Below are positions 1-12,440 of a stretch of 64,000 nucleotides of DNA, one piece after another. How positions within the stretch are numbered: position 1 is the stretch's first letter; every line of letters starts with the position of its first letter. The notes under the pieces are model-generated. The model saw only the letters and a program-made list of their open reading frames with translations, ran no database searches and was not told where the DNA came from. The stretch is taken from contig CM056743.1 of the NCBI GenBank assembly GCA_029851415.1, forward strand, positions 69,346,186 through 69,410,185, in the 5' to 3' direction. The stretch is from Eretmocerus hayati. Its lineage: Eukaryota > Arthropoda > Insecta > Hymenoptera > Aphelinidae. The translations under genes were made by a program, and so were the position numbers.

Positions 1-1657
1 TTTTAACCTTTTTCGTTCGATTTTATGGCCCAAAATAGGAACTTCGGACCACCTATGGGGTCCAAAAAAAATTTCTCCTTTCCATCGCACGCACATCCGT
101 AAACTGACCGAAAATTCATCGTGTAAAAATCGATGCTCTTTTATTCACGAAAATGAGAATATTTCGAGTTTTTGAATAGCTATCGGTTTGCGGGTTGCGG
201 CATCTGAAAGGGCATCAAAAAAGCTATCGAAAACGTTGTCGGAAATTCCTTCTCGGTGATTTGGGGGCCTCATGAAGGCAAAAGAGTGTTTTTCACTAAA
301 ATGTTAATTTCTCAAAAAGCCATTGTTTTTATTCTTTGGAAATCATATACTTGACGTAAAATTCTGCGTTCATCCGAAAAAAATGGGTTTCAGAGGAGTT
401 TGGGGCGATCCAAGTGACTTATGAGCCATTTTTTGAAGATTCGATATTTTCGGTTTAAGAAAAAGGCGATTTTCTGCGCATGCGCACAAACGTAGACTTT
501 CGGCGCCACTTCCAAGGGTAAGCTGACAAAATTTCTTATGAAATGACTACCCGCAAAGTTGAAATTCATGCACTGGAACGCGATCTGCAAGGATTAATCA
601 TGTCGAATGAAAATCACATGAAAATTCAGCCCATTAACGCCTTTGTGGCGCCTGCTGAGATGACACATTCACGAGATCTTCTCAGGACTCAATTTTGAGT
701 ACGAAATTGACCTGAAAAAAATTCGGACCACATGGTTCCAACGTAAAATTGTATGAACTTTGAAAATATGCGATGAAAAACCCCGTTTGAGACGAACCCG
801 AGGTGCTACATTCAATTTTTTGACAGAAAACACGATATTTCACATTCAAAACTGCGCAAAATTGAATGTAGCCTCATACGGGATTTTTCATCGCATATTT
901 TTAAAGTTCATACAATTTTACGTTGAAACCATGTGGTCCGAATTTTTTTCAGGTCAATTTCGTACTCAAAATTGAGTCCCGAGAAGATCTCGTGAATGTG
1001 TCATCTCAGCAGGCGCCACGAAGGCGTTAATGGGCTGAATTCACATGTGATTCTGATTCGACATCATTAATCGTTGCAGATCCCGTTTCAGTGCATGAAT
1101 TTCACCTTTGCGGGTAGTCATTTCATAGGAAATTTTGTCAGCTTTCCATTGAGAATGGTGCCGAAAGTTTGTGCGCATGCGCAGAAAATCGCCTTTTTCT
1201 GAAACCAAAAAAAACGAATTTTCAAAAAATGGCTCATAAGTCCCTTGGATCACCCCAAACTTCTCTGAAACCCATTTTTTTCGGAAGAACGCAAAATTTT
1301 ACGTCAAATATATGATTTTCAAAAAATAAAAAAAATGGCTCTTTGAGAAATTATCATTTAAGTGGAAAACACTCTTTTGCCTTCAGAAGGCCCCCAAATC
1401 ACCGAGAAGGAATTTCCGACAACGTTTTCGATAGCTTTTTTGATGCCCTTCCAGATGCCGCAACCCGCAAATCGATAGCTATTCAAAAACTCGAAAGATT
1501 TCCATTTTCGTGAATAAAAGAGCATCGATTTTTACACGATAAATTTTCGGTCTGTTTACGGATGTGCGTGCAATGGAGAGGAGAAATTTTTTTTGGGCCC
1601 CATAGGTGGTCCGAAGTTCCTATTTTGGTCCATAGAATCGAATGAGAAAGGTTAAAA
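1..1657. mobile_element. Foldback (long hairpin) element A, left end cut by window edge
   Basis: Two arms of roughly 0.8 kb are inverted copies of each other: 1-819 and 858-1657, around a ~38-bp loop. Examples: TTTTAACC at 1-8 answers GGTTAAAA at 1650-1657, and GAGGTGCTACATTC at 800 answers its complement at 862-875. Arms differ by scattered substitutions and small indels, so the copy is not brand new. No transposase frame is visible; the short ORFs at 390-590 and 1041-1253 are the same arm sequence read twice. The element may extend left of base 1, so its true end and any target duplication cannot be judged. Class is unknown. Confidence 0.85.
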
Positions 1658-1699
1658 AAGAATCTGAGAGATGACCCCTTTCCGTAGGTCGCTTTGGCG

Positions 1700-1938
1700 T
1701 GGAATTCATCATATATGAATTCTAGAGGAGTTGAATACTGATTGTGAGTATTGAGAGGGATAGAATAACCATGCATCCACGATTCCAATCCGATTCTGTA
1801 GTATTCATTTCGAACGATCAAACACGCAATGAGTGATTGGATCATCATTGAAATCGATTGACGCAGTCGACTCAATGCTGCCCGGCAGGATTCAGATCGA
1901 TAGCGAAACTCATCTTGAGAGCGTACCAATTCTAGTCC
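1700..1938 (+). repeat. Satellite unit 1 (~240-bp family), split by element B
   Basis: This segment matches the tandem units at 3362-4030, for example the blocks around CAATACTGATTGTGAG, CCACGATT and GATTGG, and GATAGCGAAACTCATC followed by GAGCGTACCAAT. The unit is interrupted at ATTCT (1934-1938 region) by foldback B and resumes at 3359 with ATTCTGCTCAGCAG. Confidence 0.75.
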
Positions 1939-3358
1939 GGGAGCTGGATAGGCTCTCGTATGCATTGAAAGCTGCCACCCTAAAACAAACGGTTTTTGAA
2001 GTATTCTTTCGCGTATAATCCAAATCCGTTGGAATTTTTCCGATAAGTGGTGGAGATCACCCTCAAAAATGCAATTTTAACCTAAAAACGGCTTTTTTGC
2101 GCGGACAAGGGGAACATTTCACCAAACTACTTGGATGACCTCAAAAACATAAAAGTATAAGGAGCCAAACGTCTAAATGTTACTTTTTAATACTTTGCAT
2201 CCTATATACAGGGTGTCGAAAGCCCAACGGGGTCATTTTGTGTATTTGAGGGCCCCAAAATGGATGTACACGAGCTGAATAGTTTAGTACGGTATACATA
2301 TATACCCAGATCATCGATGCAACTTATTTCTACCCCATATCGCAATCCAGAAAAACACGAGGAGGGTACATTTAGTCCGTGCGCTGGCTTGGCTCTTTTG
2401 CGCACTAGAGGATGCATGTATGAAGCGTCTTCATTTCAATTAATTTTCTCTTACTGGGAACCCGAAGATGTCGGTAATACCCTTCGCGTGATTGAAATCG
2501 CCCTCAAAAGCTAAATTTTTGACAAAAATTACGTTTTTCATACCGTGGGTAAGCTGAGAGACATTTTAAGGATCAGACTTTTTTCTTGAATCAAACTGTT
2601 ATCCTGGGAATACGTCATTGTCAATTATGAGCCATGAAAAATCAATATGCAGACCAATGCGCTCCATCCTCTAGTCAATTTTCACAACGTTCCATAAATG
2701 ATACATATGCTACGAGTCGAGATTTAGACGTTTTCACCAGATTTGGTTCGATGTCGTCATGATCAGGTCAGGTCTATATGTAAGACATCTATTTCTCAGG
2801 TCAGAGCAATGTGGAATTTCGCAAAAACACAGTAAATCGATGTCATTACCATAGAACAGAGATACGGAATGTCTTCCCGCAGGGCTAAAATTGATTATTG
2901 ACCGAGAAATAGACTCTCCGTGGGTTTTTCTGGATTGCGATATGGCGAGCGATATGAGGTAGAAATAAGTTGCATGTATGATCTGGGTACATAAATATAC
3001 CGCACTAAACTATTCAGCTCGTGTACATCGATTTCGGGACATTCAAATACACAAAACCATCCCGTTGGGCTTTCGACACCCTGTATATAGGATGCAAAGT
3101 ATTGGAAAGTAACATTTAGACGTTTGGCTTTTCATACTTCTATGTTTTCGAGGTCATCCAAGTAGTTTGGTAGAAAGTTCCCCTTGTCCGCGCAAAAAAG
3201 CCGTTTTTAGGTGAAAAATGCATTTTTGAGGGTGATCTCCACCACTTATCGAAAAAATTCCAACGGATTCGGATTCTACGCAAAAAAATACGTCAAAAAC
3301 CGTTTGTTTTAGGGTGGCAGCTCTCAGTGCATACGGGAGCCTATCCAGCTCCCGGACT
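1934..3358. mobile_element. Foldback element B inserted in satellite
   Basis: Arms 1934-2364 and 2916-3358 are inverted copies (left end AGTCCGGGAGCTGGATAGG, right end its complement), with a ~550-bp unique loop. The flanks carry a 5-bp direct repeat ATTCT, and the neighbouring satellite unit at 3590-3615 shows the same site without the element (CCAATCCTGCTCAGCAG), so ends and target duplication are well supported. Both arms contain the block CCTGTATATAGGATGC. The ORFs here (2202-2417, 2260-2514, 3154-3450) have no recognisable domain. The 5-bp duplication does not fit mariner or piggyBac; I do not assign a superfamily. Confidence 0.85.
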
Positions 3359-4030
3359 ATTCTGCTCAGCAGTATTGATTTCGATTGAAATAGATGGAAT
3401 TCAGAGGGGTTCAATACTGATTGTGAGGAGGATGGAGACAATGCACCCACGATTTGAATTCTATCCTGTAATAATCAGCTCGATTGGTCAATGACGCAAC
3501 GAGTGATTGGGTTATCATTGAAATAGATTCACACCGTCAATTTAATACCACCTGGAAGGATTCAGACCGATAGCGAAACTCATCCTGAGAGCGTACCAAT
3601 CCTGCTCAGCAGTATTGAATTCGATTGAAATACATGGAATTCAGAAGAGTCCAATACCGATTGTCAGTATTGAGGAGGATAGAGACCATGCTTCCACGAT
3701 TTGAATTCCATCCTATAGTATTCACTTCGATTGGTCAATGACGCAACGAGTGATTGGGTTATCATTGAAATAGATTCACACCGTCAATTCAATGCCGCCT
3801 GGCAGGATTTAGACCGATAGCAAAACTCATCTTCAGGCCGTTCCAATCCTGCTCAGCAGTATCGAATTCGATCGCAATATATGAAATCTAGAGGAGTTCA
3901 ATACTGATTGTGAGTATTGAGAGGGATAGAGTAACCATGCACCCACGATTCCAATTCGATTCTCTAGTATTCATCCCGATTGGGCAATCACGCAATAGGT
4001 GATTGGCGGATGATTGGAATCGATCCAGGG
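3359..4030 (+). repeat. ~240-bp tandem satellite, units 2-4
   Basis: The block CTGCTCAGCAGTAT starts units at 3362, 3602 and 3849, giving periods of 240 and 247 bp. Units share GATTGGTCAATGACGCAACG and GATTCACACCGTCAAT. The repeat becomes unalignable by eye after about 4030. The GATTGAAAT-rich composition continues to about 4620, which suggests older, decayed units. Confidence 0.8.
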
Positions 4031-5939
4031 CTAATGACTTAAATCTCTCCATTCATGATTGAGACAGATAGGAATGAGCAAGGCTATTATACACCAGTAC
4101 TGCAGAGAATTATTTGGTTCGATTGAGGAATGTTGCAACAATAGTATTCAAAAGGTGAAATTCAATCCTGTCATTCGGGATTGGTTAGGATAGATGATTA
4201 GTATCGTTTCGCGAATTGAATCAGTTTCTGAAGCATTGATCTCGATAGAGCAGTGGGAGATGGGATCCATCATCCAGTTAGATTGATTCCAAAACTGTAT
4301 TGGTTCATTCAAACATATTAAACCAGCAAAGATCTTCCATCCATCCATCCGGATCCTATCCTATGCTGAATACTAGTATTGGATTATATTCGCTTACATC
4401 AATCCTCATCAACAGTATAGAATTCGATTGGCAGTTGTGATCTCAAATCTACAATTCAGGATTCAGCTAGATTGGGTCTATGTTCTTTTGATCTGCATTG
4501 AATACCAATACTGCTCTCGCCGGTTGAATGATAGAACCGATTGAAATGTATTGATCCCGATAGGATTCGATTGGTTTTTAATCTATCCCAATCGATCTTT
4601 CGCCGAAGGGTACAGGGTCAACGGACTAGACTACAATAATCCCAAAGGGTGTAGCAATTTCTTTCAGTGTCCCACTTGTTGACCCAATATTTATACTCAG
4701 CAGCACTTTTCATAGTATCTATAAGCCACACATTCAAGACTTCATTCCAATCATTTTTTATAATTTCCATCATCATGATGTTGTAGTAACATCATTGAGA
4801 TGTTGTAGTGTTGTAGTGACATTGTGAGTTTATAATCTGACAAGATTATCAACTCACAATTCCACTCAACTCTTAATATAGTGACGAGGGTTCGGAGACA
4901 TGATATAATGAGGTTGTTGTTCCTCCAACAATTTAAGAGTGGGGAGAGAGTGACAATGCGTTTTAATTAGTCATGTCAACGTTTGGCAACATGTAAATAT
5001 AGGGGCTTGGGAGAGAGTGGCGATTTTTTACTTCTTCTTTGATGTATCAAGACACAAGTGTTGAGTGGTTAGTGATGTTTTTTGAGCCACTGTGTGCTCC
5101 TTGATCCTGTATTCTATTCTCATCATCAGTCGACAGCGGAATGCTCCGCCCCTGATTCAAACGCCAGTTGCAAGTGGAAAGAGATATCACTATGGATATT
5201 GGAGGTATGGAAACTGTTCAAGTAAATATTTCAATTCCATTTGTATTGAAACCAAAATCATACCGAGTATTGAATTATTTTCCAAAATATTTGTATTGGT
5301 TTTTGAAGTCAACAGAATTCCTTATTTTCCAAAGGAACTGAATTGATAATGGGTGCCTGAGGGCTCAATCAATTCGAATTAATGACAATTCTACACGAGA
5401 ATTTGAACATCCAATGAAAGTGTTCTGTGAAGAAAGGTAAATGTACCCAATTTGTCCCATTATGACATTTTCTCAATATTTTTGGCTCACTTCAATATTT
5501 TCCATTGTACTTCAACTCAATCCAGAGCTTGTCTTAAGACCTTTCGAATGAGCTGAAGTACGTCTAATTTTGAAGAGCTTGAGACGAGTTATTTCGATTT
5601 CCGCAGAAATTATTTTTCGAAACTTCATAGAAGCGGAAGTATTGCGTCTTGGGTCTTTTGATTCCGTCTTACAGATTAAATTCCATGATTTCATCTGAAA
5701 TTGTCTTCAGGATTGCTTCTTCATTTCTCAAATAACATACGTTCATAAGTTTTACACCGAAAATCTTTTCTCTTTAACTTGTGCAGGATAAGAATAATGA
5801 GTTGGAGTATAGCTCGGTCGAGTGGAAGACGTATGTATTTTGAATCCTCTGATTTCGTCCCATGAATCGGATTTCATGATTCCATTTACATTCATTTCAC
5901 GGGTAGCTTCTCATTTTCTTCGGCAACATAACTCCATGA
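4031..5939. other. No gene recognised; decayed satellite then unique AT-rich DNA
   Basis: Bases 4031-4620 look like degraded satellite (frequent GATTGG/GATTGAAAT words). From 4620 to 5939 I see AT-rich sequence without a convincing coding frame. The 84-aa frame at 5092-5346 and the others are short and lack domains. One short hairpin (4822-4859) is listed separately. Confidence 0.5.
4822..4859. repeat. Short near-perfect hairpin
   Basis: TTGTGAGTT then ATAATCT pairs with AGATTAT then AACTCACAA around a 3-4 base loop, with one T/C mismatch in the stem. It is about 38 bases long with a 16-17-bp stem. It lies outside the long foldback elements. No U-run or other signal suggests a terminator or known RNA. 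Confidence 0.6.
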
Positions 5940-8900
5940 CTGTAGTCAATCCCATCTTGAACGCACCTGCGACTCTCGTCGCATTTTCAAACGCACCGGC
6001 AACTCACGTCGCATTTTCGAACGCACCGGTAGAGTCCAGTTCCTTTCTCCAGTGGAACATCTCCAAATTTATATTCTCAAGCGAGTCTAGCGTGGAGATA
6101 CCAAGCAGCAATTATACGAATCTGTTAGTTGACTCTTGAATCGCCGGTTTAGTGTTCTCCGGTCATAGATTCTCGGTTTGGGCCTCGACAAGAAGTTTCC
6201 GCGCCAGTCCGCAACCCGCGGTGGCCGCGAAAAAATACATGGGAAGTGATGGTACGAGTGGGGGTAGGTCTGCCCGCGGCTTGCTCCAATGTCCGCGCAT
6301 GCGCGCTCCACTCCCATTGCTTCCCATGTATTTTTTCGCGGCCACTGCGGACTGCGGACAGGCGCGGGAACTTCTTGTTGGGGCGCTTTTGGCTGCATCG
6401 GACCCTTGTCTGATCTCGTAATGTCATTGTGTTGATTTAATCCTGCTGATGTTCTGAATCGTAGATACGTTTGCACTCATCAAAGCACAGAATCCGGGCT
6501 CATCCCGTTTTCGAACGCACCGGGGACTTAGCTCCCTTTCGGCTGTTCTGTCGAGTGGTGATCTTGCCAGCATCTCGACACCAAAAAGATGTGGATGACT
6601 GCTCAGATTGGAGAGTCGACTTCCGAATCTCGTATTGGAGGCAGTCAGGCGAGACATTGTCCTGTTGGCTCCATTGGTCTCGTCTGAGGTCGAGAATTCG
6701 TTGAACGAGACTAATGCTGAAAATTGTCACGCCACTCTGGAAACCTCATCTGAACAGTCGTAATTTCGATCTAGGTTTAGTAAATTTCTGAATGACACGT
6801 GAATGAGATAGCTCATCCCGGTCGACAGAGTCGGAGTCCATTCCAGTTTCCAATAGACTCGCGTCTCTTGTCGCGTTTTCGAACGCACCGTTGACGATCA
6901 GTTTTTTTACGAGAGTATCTCTTCAATTTGACTATTTCAAGTGAGTTTGGCATCAAAATACCATGCAACAACCATTTGAATCTGAAAATCAACCCTTGAA
7001 TCTCCGGTTCAGTGTTCACTGGTCATAGTTTCTCGCTTCGGCTACACCGAACCTTAGTCTAAGCTTGTGATTTTTCCATAGCAATGTTTAGTGCTATATT
7101 GTGGTTTTTACAGCTACAACATCCCCCGATTAGCCTTATCTGGGAATTTTGTAACACAGCTGTGATCATAACAATCGAATCGTGATGATATCCCGAGAAG
7201 TAGATATCATTGCACTAATCAGAGCAACAGAAAACGGGCTCATCCAATTTTCGAACGCATCGGAGACACAGTTTCCTTCCGGCTGGCGTGTCGAATAGTT
7301 TTTTCGCCAGCATCTCGACGCCGAAAAGGTGTGGATGCCTGCTCGGATTGGAAAGTCGACTCCCGATTCTCGTGTTCAATGCAGTCAGGCCGAACACTAT
7401 CTCCTTTGCTGAACTGATCTCGTGTATGATCGAGAACTGATAAAGCTAGAGTGTTGCTGAGAATTGCGACGCTACTCTGAAAAACCGTATCTGAGCTATT
7501 TGCCACCGAACAGTCATACGTTCGATCTCTGCATGGTCAATTGTTGAGTTAGACGTGAATTAGATAGCTCAATCGGGGCGGAAGAGTAATGGTCCATTTC
7601 AATTACTTATCGACAGGTGACTCTCGTCGCGTTTCTGAACGCACCGGTGGCGTTCAGTTTCCCTTCCGGGAGTATCTCCAATTGGACTTTTCCAAGCGAA
7701 TTTGGCATCAAATAACCATGCGGCACTTACTCTCGTCTTTAAGTTGACCGATGAACCTTCGCTCCAGTGTCCTCTGGTCATAGATTCTCGCTCCGGGAGC
7801 ATCGAATTTTAGTCTGCTTTCGTGGTTTTTCATGGCATTGATTGTTGCTGTAGGTTGATTCCCACAGGTGCAACATCCCCCAAATCGCCTCAATTGGTGA
7901 TTTTTCCCCACAGCTGTCATCGTGGTGATCGAATCCTGTTGATATTCCAAAAGTCGATATCATGCCACTAATCAGAACAATAGAAAACGGGCTCATCCAA
8001 TTTTCGAACGCACCGGAGACTCAGTTTCGTTTCGGCTGGCCTGTCGAATGTCGAATGGTTTTTTCGCCAGCATCTCGACGCCGAAAAGGTGTGGATGCCT
8101 GCTCGGATTGGAAAGTCGACTCCCGGTTCTCGTGTTCAATGCAGTCAGGCCGAACACTGTCTCCTTTGCTGAACTGATCTCGTGTATGATCGAGAATTGA
8201 TGTAGCTAGAGTGTTGCTGAGAATTGCGATGCTACTCTGGAAAACCGTATCTGAGCTATTTGCCACCGGAAAGTCATACGTTCGATATCTGCATGGTCAA
8301 TTTTTGAGTTAGACGTGAATGAGATAGCTCAATCGGGGCGGAAGAGTAATGGTCCATTCCAATTACTCATCGACAGGTGACTCTCGTCACGTTTCTGAAC
8401 GCACCGGTGGCGTTCAGTTTTCCTTCCGGGAGTATCTCCAATTGGACTTCTCCAAGCGAGTTTGGCATCAAATAACCATGCGGCACTTACTCTCGTCTCC
8501 AAGTTGACCGATGAATCTCCGCTCCAGTGTCCTCTGGTCATAGATTCTCGCTCCGGGAGCATCGAATTTTATTCTGATTTCGTGGTTTTTTATGGCATTG
8601 ATTGTTGTTGTAGGTTGATTCCCACAGGTGCAACATCCCCCAAATCGCCTCAATTGGTGATTTTCCCCCACAGCTGTCATCGTGGTGATCGAATCCTGTT
8701 GATATTCCAAAAGTCGATATCATTCCACTAATCAGAACAACAGAAAACGGGCTCATCCAATTTTCGAACGCACCGGAGACTCAGCTTCCTTTCGGCTGGC
8801 CTGTCGAGTCGTTTTTTCGCCAGCATCTCGACGCCGGAAAGGTGTGGACGACTGCTCGGATTGAAAAGTCGACTTTCTCCGATTCTCGTGTTTAATGCAG

Positions 8901-9660
8901 TCAGGCCGAACACTATCTCCTCTGCTCAACTGATTTCGTGTATAATCGAGAATCGATGTAGCTAGACTGTTGCTTAGAATCGCGACGCTACTGTGGGAAC
9001 CCGTATCTGTAGTATTTGCCGCAAAATGATCATAGAATCAATCTAGGCATGGTCAACCTTCCGATTACACGTGAATGAGATAGCTCGATCCGGTCGGAAG
9101 AGTCATGATCCATCCCAATTACTGATGGATCGGTGACTCTTGTCGCGTTTTAGAACGCACCGGTGGCATTCAGTTTTCTTTCCGGGAAAATCTCTCCAAT
9201 CGGACTCTTCCAAGCGAGTTTGGCATCAAAATACCTTGGAACAATCATCCAAACCTGAAAGTCATTACTTGAATCTCCGGTTCGTCGATCTCTGGTCATA
9301 GTTTCTCGCTTTAGCTGCATCGAATCTTAGTCTGAACTCTTAATTTTTGACGGCAATGTTTTGTGCTGTCAATTGGTTACCACAGCTGCGACATTCCCCA
9401 ATTAGTCGTATCTGGGGAAACTCCCGCAGAGCTGTCATTGTGTTGATCTTATCCTGAAGATATTCCGAATTGTAGCTACGGTGGCACTATTTCGAGCAAC
9501 ATACAAGGCGCTGATCCGGTTTTCGGAAGCAGCTGCGGTGATGAGTTTTTTTCCCTAGAGTATCTCACAACTGGGATTCTTCAAGCGAGTTTGGCATCAG
9601 AATATCATGCGACAATCGTTTGGATCGGAAAGTCAAACTATTAATCCCTGATTCAGTGTC
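5940..9660. repeat. Foldback C, left arm: ~755-bp tandem units
   Basis: The marker GCCAGCATCTCGAC recurs at 6566, 7306, 8066 and 8819 (spacings 740, 760, 753). A second marker, TTTGGCATCAAA, recurs once per unit. The core GAACGCACCGG appears about ten times here. The two central units (about 7212-8724) are the most alike; outer ones are more diverged, the usual pattern for an array homogenised from its middle. Inverted units occupy 10780-12440. The multiple 60-90-aa frames are repeat-phase ORFs, not genes. Confidence 0.8.
6183..6383. mobile_element. ~200-bp MITE-like palindrome inside array C
   Basis: The ends ACAAGAAGTTTCCGCGCC and its near-complement GGCGCGGGAACTTCTTGT flank inner arms containing GCGAAAAAATACATGGGAAG and its complement. 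Compared with the other array units, which read TTCTCGCTT..GCTGCATCGA, this unit is split, and CGGTTTGG / CGCTTTTGG flank the palindrome as a possible 8-9-bp target duplication. That size would suit a hAT- or Mutator-type non-autonomous element. Confidence 0.7.
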
Positions 9661-10779
9661 CCCTGGTCGTAGTTCCTAGAGTGGATTTTAATCTTGAGCG
9701 GCTGAAATTCCCACCGGGAGAGTTACTGAAAATAGCTCATCGAGCTTGACTGGAAATTTTAGCCCAGATAGGACTGAAACAATCATAAAAATCAACAATA
9801 ATCTTTGCGTGAATTTTCAGAGGAACAATTTCCAATTCATGAAATTTCTCGTTGTGGAATCAGTACTATTGAACTTTTAACCGAAAATTGTAGTTATACA
9901 AACTTTCGAAGATGGAGTGCCCGAGGAACAAGTGTTTACGTGACTTCAGGCAACAGTTTGGAATACTTACGAAAAAAAGTTTTAAATTGCACTATGTTTA
10001 GGTCAAATAACATTTTCCTGCCAAGGTATAATTTTTCGTTGCGATGGTAAAGTTTTAGAGGCCTCTAATTGGGATCAGTTCATGAAAATCTCTGATATCC
10101 AATCGCATCGATGCGAAAGGTTAGCGTGTTGTGCTTTCCCATCCCAGCTTGGACTGAAAAACGTCTCGAGTACAACGCTTGGACCGAGATTTCAGTACAT
10201 TGAGATAGAAACCCACCCCAAAACGGCTCGAATGAAGGTTCCAGTAGCTCTTTCGGTAGGCAATTCCACCCCAAGGAATTGAGAAAGTAGGAAAAACCTA
10301 AACGCTTTCCCGTGAATGAACTCGAGGCGGAATGAAAGTAATTCATAGTGGAGCGATGGAAGATTCAGACGAGTGTGGCGTGGATGCCTGTCAATGATGT
10401 TGATTGTGTATAGTCAAAGTAATAGGTCATCATATGTCGCATACGTTGTGAAGCGTATGTATCCCTTTGTGACCCTAATCATCATTCATTGGTGGTCTCC
10501 CCCGGTACGTTCAACAACGAGATGAGCTGCGATCCTGTCACTCTCGAATAGTGCGATCGTATCAAGAATTCAGAATTTCATCATGTCCAGATGAGAATAA
10601 TGACTCTTGTGCGTCAGATACTCCAGACTCGGTTGACTAGAGAGTGTTGCTGTTGATAGGCTTGTGCTCAGTCTTTTCTATGAAAATTTCCGAGTTCTGG
10701 CTACAATACTATGGAATCGAAGTAAGAATCTATGACCTGAGTTCACAAAACAACAAATTTCAGGATCGATTAGCCGATT
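9661..10779. other. Spacer between the arms of element C
   Basis: Unique sequence between the direct units (left) and the inverted units (right). Short frames at 9805-10050, 10080-10346 and 10082-10282 show no domain I recognise. A GGTGCGTTC-like word at about 10505 suggests decayed arm sequence begins before 10780. Confidence 0.45.
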
Positions 10780-12440
10780 AAAGACCAGGGATTTCTGACG
10801 CGAAATTCGCTCTCGAAAGTACAGTTGGAAAGAGCCCCGAAAAAAGGTAGACTCCACGGTGCGTCAGAAAACGAGACGAAAGAGACGAGAGTCGCCGGTG
10901 CGTTCGGAAACGAGATGAGCTCTTGTCCTGTTCCTCGAGAAGTGCAATCGTATCGACAATTTCAAATTCCATCATCCCTAAATTATAATAATGACTGTTG
11001 TGCGGCATATACTCGAGATATGGCTTATCGGGGAATGTTGGGGCCGGGGGAACCAATTTACAGCAATAAATATTGCTACCGAAAAATACGAATTCAGACT
11101 AGGGTTCGATGTAGCCGGAGCAAGAATCTATAACCAGAGGACACCAAACCGGAGATTCAAGAGTTGACTTACAGATTCGTATGATTGCTGCGTGGCATTT
11201 TGATGGCAAACTCGCTTGCAGATGTAAAATTGGAGAGATTCCCCCGGAAGATAACTCAACTTCACTGGTGCGTTCAAAAACGCGACGAGAGTCGCCGGTC
11301 CATCCGAAAATCGGATAGACTACGACTCTGTCACCTGGGTTTGACCTATCTCATCTACGTGAATTTCGAAAATTTACAATCGCTAGATAGAATCTATCAC
11401 TGTTCAGCGGCGAATTATTCAAATGCGGCTTTCCCAAGAGTGTTGCGGTTCAGCAATCCAATTTTTAGAAACAGTCTCACTACAAAAATTCTAATTCTCG
11501 ATCGTAGACGAAAGTACGATGGAGCCAAGACAACAACGCAAGGCCTGGTTGCATTCAACAAGAAAATCTGAAGTCAACTTGCTTAACCGAGCAGTTTTCA
11601 ACATCTCTCGGGTGTCAAAATGAGCTCGCGAAATCACCACTCGACAGGCCTCCGAAAGAAAGCTAGAGTGTTCGGTGCGTTCGAAAACGGAATGAGCCCG
11701 AGTTCTGTCCCCCTGAATAGTGCAATTGTCTCTACAATCCAAAATATCAACCGGATCCGATCAACACGATGACAGCTGTGGGAAAAAATCACCATATGAG
11801 GCGATTCGGGGAATGTTGCAGCTGTGGGAACAAACATACAGCGACGATCAGTGCCATCAAAAATTACGAGTTCAGACTAAGATCCGATACAGCTGAACCG
11901 AGAATCTATGACCAGAGAACACTAAACCGCATATTCAAGGGATGACTTACAAATCCGAATTATTCCTACATTGTATTTTGATGCCAATGTCACTTGAAAG
12001 TCTGAAATGAGAGAGATTCCCCCGGAAAAAAGAAGTTGATTCCATCGGTGCGTTCGAGAACGCGACGAGAGTCGCCGGTGCATTCGAGAACGCGACGAGA
12101 GGCCAGTGCGTTCAATAACGGGATGAGCTACGAAACTGCTGCCCTGGTTTGAGCCATCTCATTCAACTCTAATTCATGAGTTTACCATGCTCAGATCGAA
12201 TCTATGACTGTTCCGCGGCGAATACTCCAGATGTGGGTCTTCAAAGAGTGGTGGTCCAATTTCTAGCAGCAGTCTCGCTACAAAACTTCTCGATCTTAGA
12301 CGAGATACGATGGAGCCAAGACAATAGTGTATGGCCTGACTGCATTGAACCTGAAGATCGGAAAACGACTTGCCAATCCGAGCAGTCGTTCACATATTTT
12401 CGGTGTCAAAATACTCAAATTGCTGAAAAAATCACCACAT
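10780..12440. repeat. Foldback C, right arm: inverted tandem units
   Basis: Inverted versions of the left-arm blocks recur: CGGTGCGTTC (near 10895, 11270, 11680, 12045, 12105), TTTGATGCCAA / TTTGATGGCAA, GAATCTATGACCAGAG (about 11120 and 11900) and CACGATGACAGCTGTGGG (11768). At least two units are recognisable, more diverged than the central left-arm units. With 5940-9660 this makes a foldback structure of about 6.5 kb. Element ends were not found. Confidence 0.75.

Noticed and set aside
7215..8913. Repeated small ORFs with similar peptides, perhaps a gene cluster
   Set aside because: They follow the ~755-bp repeat phase on both strands and have no start context or domain.
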